Source: Auxenochlorella pyrenoidosa (taxonomy: Eukaryota > Chlorophyta > Trebouxiophyceae > Chlorellales > Chlorellaceae). Taken from it: 28,116 nt of DNA. This document shows positions 8,290-17,400 of the stretch, one piece after another. Under the pieces are notes generated by a model. The model searched no databases, was not told where the DNA came from, and saw only the letters and a list, made by a program, of their open reading frames with translations. The stretch spans positions 387,562-415,677 of the forward strand of contig KQ482061.1 in assembly GCA_001430745.1 (NCBI GenBank), read 5' to 3'. Within the stretch, counting starts at the first letter, position 1; each line of letters begins with the position of its first letter. The translations under genes were made by a program, and so were the position numbers.

Positions 8290-11177
8290 TCAAAAGTCGG
8301 GGCTCAGCGCCAGCGTGCGCTTGCCCAACGGCTGCACGTTTCGGTTTTTGGTGCGGGCCCCAGATGGCACGCTACAGACCATCTGCACCTGCCCACCAGC
8401 ACTGGCGGGGCCGGCTGCTGCAGGGCCCTGGCTGGGTGCTGGGCAGGAGACCGAGGCATCCTGGACAGTTGCCGCTGTTAGCGCTTGCCACGCATCAATC
8501 TGGGGGAGCAGGGAGAACCAATGGGTTGACAACCAATAGGGCAGGCAGCGCTGCAAGACGGCTGTCAGCATCGCAAACCGGCGGAATGCTCCTGTGCGCT
8601 TTGCTGCACGACGACATGCTCGGCCCCTCGCACCTGGCCTGCCGACAGCTCCTGCTTCTGGCTGAGGAACACGGCCCACAGCGCCCCCTCCAGGCAGGGC
8701 GGGGTGGTGTATGAGCCTGCGAGGCGCGCATGGAGGGCTCGGCTGGCAGGAGGGCATCCTTCTGGGGCGGGCAGAAACACAGGCCCCCCCTGAGTTCTGT
8801 CGCCCGCTGGCTTCATGCGTCCTGGAAAAGCTTCCGCCCGGGCAGAATGCATAGAGTCGACTCGCACCCGAGTATGTGACGTAAGTGGTGTCATCCTGGG
8901 GCAACAGGCTGGAGAGGTCGAGCCAGCTGCCGGGCAGGTGCGTGGCAGCCTGCGCAGAACATCCTTGCTAGGAGCGGTCAGTGCGGTCAGAACAGGCGGC
9001 AGACCAGCTGGGTGGACTGGCTACGACAAGGGAAGGCCCTGCGCCATGCAGAGCAGGGGGAGCGGCGCTGCAGGCCTAGGCAACAGCTCACCGCTGGGCC
9101 CACAGTACTTGGCACGCTGGCCAGCAGAACGTCGTAAAAGGGTGCACCGGGGGCATACACATCGGAGTGGAGCTGCGCGGGCACGTGGGATGGACAGAGG
9201 CAGTGCAATAAGCCATACAAGAGGCAGCACATGCAGCTTGCCTGCTGGACACACCACACCCGTGAGTCAAGCTCGTGCGGGCTGGCTGGCACTGCTTGCA
9301 ACCGCCCTGCGGCCGCACCGCCCATGCAGCGCAGGGCGCCGTCCATCCCTGACCACAGCTCACCCGGTGCTGAACCGCGAAGATGGCGGTGCAGGGCGCG
9401 GCGGTGCATTCGGGCGGTATGGCTGCGCCCGTTGTGTTGTCCACCACCGCAACAATGTGCAGCTCGAGAGGGCAGACGGCGCCTGCACAGCAGGGAGCGG
9501 GGGCGCGCCAGCGCAGCCACACGGGACGGCCTTTTCCAGAAGCACGCAGCAAGTGAGCAGCCGGCAAGCAGCAGGAGCGGTCACAGCGGCGGCCACATCA
9601 GGATCAGCCTGGGTTGCCTGGCAGGAAGGCACCGAGCTTGGCACTGAGCCCGCAGCCATTCCCCTCACCGTCAACTATGTGCTCACAGACGCTGTGCCTG
9701 CAGCAGGTGGTGGCACCGGGGGCAATGGGCTGCATGCGCATGCGCTGCCACCTTAGTCGTGCCCTTGCAGCAGCGCGCACTGTCTAGACAGTTGCATCGA
9801 TCCCCCAGGCGGTGCTTGCCAATGGATATGAATGGGCGTGACAGGTATGTGGGTCACCGTTAGAGCCGAGCTGTCGGCTGCGGCCAGGGGTCCAGGGTCC
9901 AGACCGCTGGCCGTCCAACTGTTACCTGCAGGTTGCAGTCAGTTGGGAGCGTCTACGACTAACGTGCTGGGGTCGAGGGCGGGCGGCGCAATGGCTTCTC
10001 GCTGACGCAGAAGTGCCCCAGCTGTCAAGATGCACTGCATTCTGCTGCGGCATGCACCCCCTCACGGCGTCGATGCAACACCCTGCCTCGGGGCCCCTTA
10101 CCCATAATAGCGACGCTCGCATTTGTCTGGTCAAGTGAGTCCCACTCAACCTGCCGAGACAAGAGCGGCTCAGAGCTGGTTCAGCACGCGCTGGCATTCA
10201 AGCCCAAGTGCTCTTTTGCACGCCGCTGCGCACGCCCCCGCCTGCCACCCCAAGAAAGATGGCCAGCCCACGAGCCCTCAGGCAGCCAGGTTGCCAGAGA
10301 TTCTCGCTCGGTGCACCCCTGGTAGCCTGTGGGCCACGGTGCTTGTCTACTTTGAGAAGCGGGCAGTAGGGCATGCGCAGTGGGTGAATAAGAAATGAAC
10401 GCCTCGACCGCAACAGCCAGCTGGCTGGGCAGGTGCCTGAGCAGCGTGCACCCAGGCTCGCCTGCACAAAGTGCCCTGTGTTGAAGACCCGCAGCCCTTG
10501 CGCAATCCCCAGAGTCAGCACGGCGCGGGCCTGCGAAGGTAGCTGCGGCAGCTGTGCCGAGCCTGCAGCCACCAGGGGCAGGGCACTGTATGACAGGTGG
10601 TGACCAGCACTGAATTGCCATGGCGGGTGTGGCACGCTGCCTCCGGGGCGGGGCGGCGGCGGCCGGGGGGGGGGGAGGGCGCGGCGGCGGGCGGCGGCCT
10701 ACTCGGCTTAGATACAGGCGCGGCATGCCGTGCACAGCTACAGCATATGCTGCCTGCCCACCGCCTGTTTGGATGCCAATCGGAGACTGCCAGCTGCCGG
10801 TTGAGCACAGCCCCGCCCAGTCGGCGCCGCCCTTGGAGTATGAAAAGGCTTGTGGCGGCGAGGGCGCCGCCTGCTCACAACGGCAAGGGCAGCGTATCCC
10901 CGCCTTAGGCGCAGGCCAGCAGAGCTTGGCCATCCCATACAAGATTCAGGACAGTTGCTGAGAGGCTGGCTGTCAGTGCAGGGGAGGAGAGGGAGACGAG
11001 CAGGCACAGGCACAGCCCTGACCGCCCAACCCAAACACAGGCACGCAACAGGGCATGATACCGCACTGTGGCAGCGCTTGCCTCTGCCAGCAGTCGACCT
11101 CGGTGCCAGTACTGCTGGGCGCAGCCCCTGGCAGCCAGCGGCAGCGATGCAAGCAGGGTGGCCGCCAGCCAAAGCAT
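8290..11177 (-). CDS. Alpha-carbonic anhydrase, secreted (periplasmic or extracellular)
   Basis: Zinc enzyme interconverting CO2 and bicarbonate. Minus-strand exons: 11177-11082, 10870-10758, 10609-10462, 10150-10102, 9925-9820, 9697-9669, 9482-9364, 9172-9092, 8949-8868, 8716-8634, 8388-8290; 334 residues. A signal peptide (MLWLAATLLASLPLAARGCA) points to the secretory path. Then SYSKGGADWAGLC (Cys54) and WQSPIGI; FNTGHFVQ with His116, matching the proton-shuttle His64 of human CA II; HIHWHSVCEHIVDG with zinc ligands His168 and His170 and the conserved Glu176; PLELHIV with the third ligand, His189; WLDLSSLLPQ; YSGSYTTPPC with Thr278 (matching Thr199) and Cys282, the likely disulfide partner of Cys54; and RNVQPLGKR near the end. 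All catalytic residues are present, so an active enzyme is expected. Introns 1, 3 and 5 have GC donors. Intron 2 is the least certain junction. A role in carbon concentration is inferred from the family. Confidence 0.93.
9698..9819 (-). other. GC-AG intron splitting the carbonic anhydrase zinc motif (intron 5)
   Basis: The exon ends ATCCATTG and the intron starts GCAAGC; the acceptor is CTGCAG. The split Trp codon is restored (TG plus G), giving HIHW-HSVCEHIVDG in register with the family pattern. This is strong evidence that the GC donor is used. Confidence 0.85.
10151..10461 (-). other. GC-AG intron, carbonic anhydrase intron 3
   Basis: The exon ends GTGCAG and the intron begins GCGAGC. 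The join gives NTGHFVQ-VEWDSL in phase 0. The first downstream GT would leave the wrong phase for the 10150 acceptor. Confidence 0.75.
10871..11081 (-). other. GC-AG intron, carbonic anhydrase intron 1
   Basis: The signal-peptide exon ends GCAGAG and the intron begins GCAAGC. This phase-0 join to the AAPSPPQAFSYSK exon keeps the frame. The nearby GT donor (GTATCA) leaves phase 2, which no acceptor seen here satisfies. Confidence 0.7.
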
Positions 11178-11473
11178 GGCCTTTGCTCTACAGGGCGTGG
11201 CGGCGCTGCGATCAGGGCGCGCAGGCACTAGCTGGGGGCGTTGGAACCACCCACCCTGGTTCCATGCTACGCCCGCTGCCCACGCCTGACATGCCCTTGC
11301 TTCTTTCCGCCTGCCGCTGACCCGGCAAACCCTTTTCATCAGCCTTGTTGGGTCGCGGCTTGAGCCCCTTGCTTCTGGCACGTTTTCCTTTGCTTTGAAG
11401 GCCAGTATGGAGCAGGTAGACACACGCAGCTACTGCTGCAGCAGAGGAGGCACAAAACGCATGCTGCGGTGGC
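11178..11473 (-). promoter_or_regulatory. Short tandem junction: TRS130 3' end and carbonic anhydrase promoter
   Basis: 296 bp between the TRS130 stop codon and the carbonic anhydrase start, both on the minus strand. It must hold the TRS130 3' untranslated region and the carbonic anhydrase promoter and leader. I see no distinct TATA box, poly(A) motif or known carbon-response element. Confidence 0.45.
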
Positions 11474-14400
11474 TCAGCCGGCCTCGGCGACGGCGATTGC
11501 CATGCCGCCAGACAGCCCCACATCAAAGACCTCTTGGTACGCCACGTCGCTCAGCCGCAGCGCTGGCACCGGCAGTGTCCCCGACGCTAGCGGCACCCAG
11601 GTGGCCTCAACAGTGGCCACAGCGCCGGGGTGTCCGGCAAGCGTCACGCCGCCCTGGCGCCACCCCAGCGGGCGCCAGTGGTCGCTCTGCAGAGCGAGGG
11701 GAGAGGGGGCGCGGACAGCAGGGCAGTCGCAACCCAGGCTGCGGCTGCGCTTGTATCCATGCAGCCGCGCGGCATCCAACGCCTCAGATGAGGTGGGCAG
11801 GGCGGCTGTCGTGTGGCTCCCCGATGTGACGCACGCTCGACCTAGGAGCCCGCTGTCTGTGCACCGTGCCCTGTGCGTACGCTTATACAGCCAGCGAGTG
11901 GCATCCCTTTTGGATGGATGGTGTGGAAGATCGGCCATACCACTGGCCCCTCACCTCTGCCTGGACCTCGAAAGAGATGCGGCTGGCCGGCAGCTGCTGG
12001 TCTGGCTGGCCGCCGCGCTCCAGGCGCCAGCACAGCGTGGTGGGCTGGCCCACGGTGGCCGAGAAGGGGCCCAGCAGGCGCACAAACACCACCGTGCCTG
12101 CAGAGAGGGGCCAATCGGGCTGGGACAGCGTTGCAGGCGGCGCAGAGGCCCGGGCATCCCGCCCTGCCACAACCTGTGTCCCGGCCACAGCGCACGACTG
12201 CCGCTGGCCTGGGACAGTGGCTGGCTGCAGGCAGTGCCTGATAGTCACTGCTGCAACACATGCTGTGTACAGCCGCCAAGCAGGAGCGGCCGGCCCGCTC
12301 ACCGCTGCTGCCCTCCTCAGAGGCGGGCCTCTCCAGGGTGACGAGGTGGCGGAAGGAGCACAGCTGCCGGCCGCCTGGCTCCAAGCCAGGGCCGCCCGCC
12401 GGCCCCTCATCCTCGCTGCCGCTGTCGTCTGCCCCAGGGGGCCTGCCGTCCCCGCGCAGGTTCAACGCCCGGCTGGCGCCCCGGCTGGGCGTGCGCTCCA
12501 GCAGCTCGAGAGCGTCTGCGCCGGGCGTGCGCTGCTGCTGCGTGTGCCCCTGCTGCGCGCGCTGCTGCTGGGGTGCAGGCGCGGAGGCCACGCCGCCGCC
12601 ATCTGCCTCCCTGCCGTGCTGCTGCTGCTGGCTGCTGTGGTGGGAGCCGGAGGCATGCTGCCCCAGGGCGGCGGCTGCCACCCCGCACTGCTGCCTGCTG
12701 TCGATGGTGTAATCCACCGACAGCACAGAGGGCTGCAGCTTGGCTGGCAGCAGCACGGCAGCGTCGCTGGCACAGGCGTCGCCAGCATCGCCCTCGGGCA
12801 CCAGCAGGAAGGCGGCGGTGAGGCTCGCGCCAGGGTCCAGGCTGGCAGGCAGCAGCCCCAAGCCATCCAGCAGGCTGCTAGACAGGGCAAAGCCGGGCTG
12901 CGGCTGCAGCGCCAGCCTGGCCAGCTGGGCAGGCACCGCCAGGTTGGACGTCAGCGTGAACTGCACTGCGACGCCACCCGAGGGCAGCTCCCGGGCTGCG
13001 CTGGCGACGCTGAACGGCTGCCGCACCGGGGCGGCCAGCACGCGGCAGTGGCTGCGCTGGCAGCCGCTCGCGTACTCCAAGGCGGCAGGCAGGTCCAGGG
13101 CTGCTGCCGGACCGGGGGGCCCGTCGCCAGGCAGCCCTGCCAGCCGCCGCAGGTCGAGCGGGCGCGAGGAGTGGCGCGGCGCTGGGGGCGCGATGTGCAC
13201 CTGATCCGGAGGCGCCGACACCTCGCCTGCAGGCCCGCGCGTGAGGAGGCATCCACTGCGTTGGCATCAAGACGGCCATGCCGCTGCTGACGGCGGGCCA
13301 GCTTGACCAGCGTCACAAAGCATGCACCGGTGCAGACAGCGAGCAGTGGGGAACTGCCCGTGCCCGCCCCGCGCCGCATGCGCGCGCCACGACCCACCTG
13401 CTGTGACCCGCCACCACAGGCAGATGGGCTGCCCCTCTGCAACCGTCGGCAGCTCCAGCTGCTGCTGCAGGCCCTCAGTAAGGAGCCAGGCGGCAGCGGG
13501 CCCAGCGGGGCCCTCTGCCGGCAGCACCTGCGGCCCCTTCGTGCTGGCACCACTGCCTTCAGGGGACAGCAGCACCGCCGAGCGGTGCTCGGGTCGCAGG
13601 AAGGGCGGGGTGGCAGCCGACAGGGCTGCAGAGCTGACGGCCGGCGAGAGGCGGACGTCACCTCCCAGGGAGTGCGCTGCGCGGTGCATGCTGCCCGGGC
13701 CGGTGGCCTTGCGAGAGTGGGCTGGCAGCCCTGCAGGCGTGCGCAGCCGGGTGAACAAGGAAGTTTCGAGGTCAAGGGAAGGCGCAGAGGGAGGTAGCAG
13801 GCCACAAGGCTGTGCATGTGAGCATGCAAGCATGAACTGGCAGCATGGGCCCCGCACGCCCACCTGGGAGACCCCCGGCAGTGCTGCCCAGCGGCCATGT
13901 CAGCTCCAGCCGCGCATGCTGCAGGGCGTCACGTTCCGGCGCCAGCGCCAGTCCCAGCCACTGCTCCTGCCCCGCAATCAGGCTGCCGCCCGCCGCCACC
14001 AGCGCCAGGTGCACCCGCGGCTGAGCCTGCTCGACATCCATAACAATGAANNNNNNNNNNNNNNNNNNNNNNNNNNNNNNNNNNNNNNNNNNNNNNNNNN
14101 NNNNNNNNNNNNNNNNNNNNNNNNNNNNNNNNNNNNNNNNNNNNNNNNNNNNNNNNNNNNNNNNNNNNNNNNNNNNNNNNNNNNNNNNNNNNNNNNNNNN
14201 NNNNNNNNNNNNNNNNNNNNNNNNNNNNNNNNNNNNNNNNNNNNNNNNNNNNNNNNNNNNNNNNNNNNNNNNNNNNNNNNNNNNNNNNNNNNNNNNNNNN
14301 NNNNNNNNNNNNNNNNNNNNNNNNNNNNNNNNNNNNNNNNNNNNNNNNNNNNNNNNNNNNNNNNNNNNNNNNNNNNNNNNNNNNNNNNNNNNNNNNNNNN

Positions 14401-17400
14401 NNNNNNNNNNNNNNNNNNNNNNNNNNNNNNNNNNNNNNNNNNNNNNNNNNNNNNNNNNNNNNNNNNNNNNNNNNNNNNNNNNNNNNNNNNNNNNNNNNNN
14501 NNNNNNNNNNNNNNNNNNNNNNNNNNNNNNNNNNNNNNNNNNNNNNNNNNNNNNNNNNNNNNNNNNNNNNNNNNNNNNNNNNNNNNNNNNNNNNNNNNNN
14601 NNNNNNNNNNNNNNNNNNNNNNNNNNNNNNNNNNNNNNNNNNNNNNNNNNNNNNNNNNNNNNNNNNNNNNNNNNNNNNNNNNNNNNNNNNNNNNNNNNNN
14701 NNNNNNNNNNNNNNNNNNNNNNNNNNNNNNNNNNNNNNNNNNNNNNNNNNNNNNNNNNNNNNNNNNNNNNNNNNNNNNNNNNNNNNNNNNNNNNNNNNNN
14801 NNNNNNNNNNNNNNNNNNNNNNNNNNNNNNNNNNNNNNNNNNNNNNNNNNNNNNNNNNNNNNNNNNNNNNNNNNNNNNNNNNNNNNNNNNNNNNNNNNNN
14901 NNNNNNNNNNNNNNNNNNNNNNNNNNNNNNNNNNNNNNNNNNNNNNNNNNNNNNNNNNNNNNNNNNNNGCGCGGCTGCTGCGCCGCAGCGCCTGAGGCGA
15001 CATGGCGCCGCGGCTGTGCGCGGCGGCGGCCGCCACAGCCGCCGCTGCCTCCTGCTGCTGCCAGAGCGGCTCTGGGGCCTCCACCTCCACATACATCGGC
15101 AGCTGGTGCAGCACTGCCCGCAGGTGCAGGGCCTTGTACAGGCCTCGCTGCACAGGGGCTGCCAGGAAGGTGAGCAGGCTGGTGCCAGGTGGCAGGCACA
15201 CCTCGCCGGTCAGCGGCTGCAGAGTCGTTCCGCCGCTGCTGCTCCCGCTGCCGCTGCCAGCGCTGCCGCCTGAGCTGCTGATGGCGACAAGGCTGCAGGC
15301 CAGCTCTTCCACCTGCTGCCAGTGTGCCTCGTAGCGCTCTCGCCCCAGGCTGTCCTGCGGCTCCAGGGCATGCGCCCCGGCGTCGCCCAGCGGGGTGCCA
15401 GGTGCGGAGGAGCGCCGCTGGCTGCTGCCGCCGTGCATGCCGGGCGTCGCCAGCGGCCCAGGCGAGGCCCGAGGGGAGTGGATCACTGCAGCGGCGGCCG
15501 GAACGGGTGCCTCAGGCCTGGATTGGCCAGCAAGCAGGTGCTCCCTGCCACAGTCCCAGCGGCCATAAGACCCGGCGCCGCAGCAGCGATGCAGCAGGCA
15601 AGCAGGCGCTGCCACGGGGAGGGCCCAAGCGCGCAGCACGCGCAAATGCAGGTGCGGGGCCAGCGCCCCCCACCCGTCATCTTCTGCAGCACAGCACAGC
15701 ACAGCCAGCGTGAGGCAGCTGCAGCCACGTTGCACAAACGCAAACCCCCACCTGTCATCTCCTGCAGCACAGCCAGCGTGAGCACGACGTCACGCAGCGG
15801 CAGCGCCTCGGGCAGCCGGTTCCGCACCACCAGTTGCAGCGGCAGCGCGTCTCCAACAGCCGCCCTGCACGCGCCACACCGGCTGCTGCCCAGGCTGGCT
15901 GGCTCGCGGGGTGCGGGGGCCAGCAGGGGTGCGCCATCTGGGCCGGTGCGGCCGAAAAACCGGCTGACGGCGCACTTTTGAGGCGCCGCCGCGACAATGG
16001 CCGACAGATCGATGCCGCCGTCACCAGCCGCAGGCTTGCCCGGCAGCAGGGGCAGGCTGCCGCCCGGGACGCCCTGTGCCTTTGCTGCCTGCAGCAGCAG
16101 CCTGCAGGCCGCCTGCCGCTCTGCTGCAGCGCCTTGGAAGGGCGGCGGCAGCGACAGCATGGCTGCTGCTGTGTGTGCCAGCCCAGGGCTGTCAATTGCC
16201 TGCTGGCAGGCAGCCAGTTTGGGCAGCGTTGCCGAAGCAAGCGCATGCCAGCCCTCCCTGCAAGCATGGGAGATAAGGGTGGTCGGATAGGCTGGCTGGT
16301 TGTGGTGCAGGCAGGCGAAGAGGCAGCCCAGCTAGTGCTGTACTGCAGCTGTACTACAACTGTACTACAGCTGCACTACATGGCCTGGAGACAAGCAGAC
16401 AGCCCCAGCACGCGCCTGAGAAAGGTGCGGCACTGGCGCTCGTACAGCGCCGCTGCGCGCCGCGCCGTGCCCGCTTTGGCCAGCGCGTCCGCCACGTCAG
16501 CACGCAGCAGCGCCGCGTTGCGCAGGTACCCACACTGCGAGTAGCACCTGGCCGCCGCCTCGCTGAGCTCGGTGAAGAGCTCTGTGAGCAGCTGCCCCGA
16601 GGAAAGCGCTGCCCGCAGGCGCCAGTGCACCAGCCAGGGCGGGAGGTCGGCGCCGCCAGCAGCGCATGCTGCTTCTGCTGCGGCTGGCGCCGCGGGTGCT
16701 GCTGGCGCGGCCGGTGCTGCTGCTGCAGCCATGCCAAGTCGGCTGCCGCGCCCACTGGCACGTTCCGCCAGGACTGAGAGGACTTGGCGCTCAGCAGTCC
16801 GCATGTCCCCCTGCTCTGCTGTCGGTGTGGAGGGCAGCACCGCATGCGGCGCCAGCGCGTGCCCGGCGTCGCCGCTCTGGACGTCGCTGAGGGTGTGCTG
16901 CAGCGAGGACTGGTGGGTGCTGGCGCTGTGGGGGCTGGAGCTTTGGGAGTCTGCGAGGCAGACAGGGGAGGCGTCGCGGCCGCATTTGCCTGTGTCTGTG
17001 CTGGTTGAGGAGCAGGGCGGAGGGCATGCTTGCGCGGCAGAGCAGGCGCGGGCCGCGGTGCGCAGCGCAACACACAGTGTGTGGGTTTGCTGGCTCCTGG
17101 GCGCTCACCTGCGTCGCCGCCGGCCTTGGACCGCACAGAGATGCGCTGCAGCGGGGCGGGCGCCACCTGACGAGGCGAGGCGCCAGGCGGGCCGCCACCC
17201 GAAGGTGCCGAGCTCGCAGCCTCTGTCTGCACATCTGCCTGCCCCTCCACGGGGCTGGACAGCTTGAGAGATGCCGCTGCTTGGTCGGCAGATGGGGCGG
17301 GCGAGAAGACGGGGCCGGCGGCAGCGCCTGCCTGCAACTCTTGCTCGCTGCTGCTGGTGGCGGGCCCTGTGAGGTCCACTTGCGCCAGGTCAGTTGCACT

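Noticed and set aside
8212..8714. Plus-strand open frames of 89-154 codons, one starting with MMAAHPHGAP
   Set aside because: They overlap the last two carbonic anhydrase exons on the other strand, where TTPPC and RNVQPLGKR are clear.
11212..11526. Lys/Arg-rich small minus-strand open frame between TRS130 and carbonic anhydrase
   Set aside because: It overlaps the TRS130 last exon in another frame and the likely 3' untranslated region, with no support for translation.
13322..15735. Very long open frames on both strands spanning 14051-14968
   Set aside because: They pass through the run of N, which contains no stops by construction. The real reading uses shorter TRS130 exons on each side.
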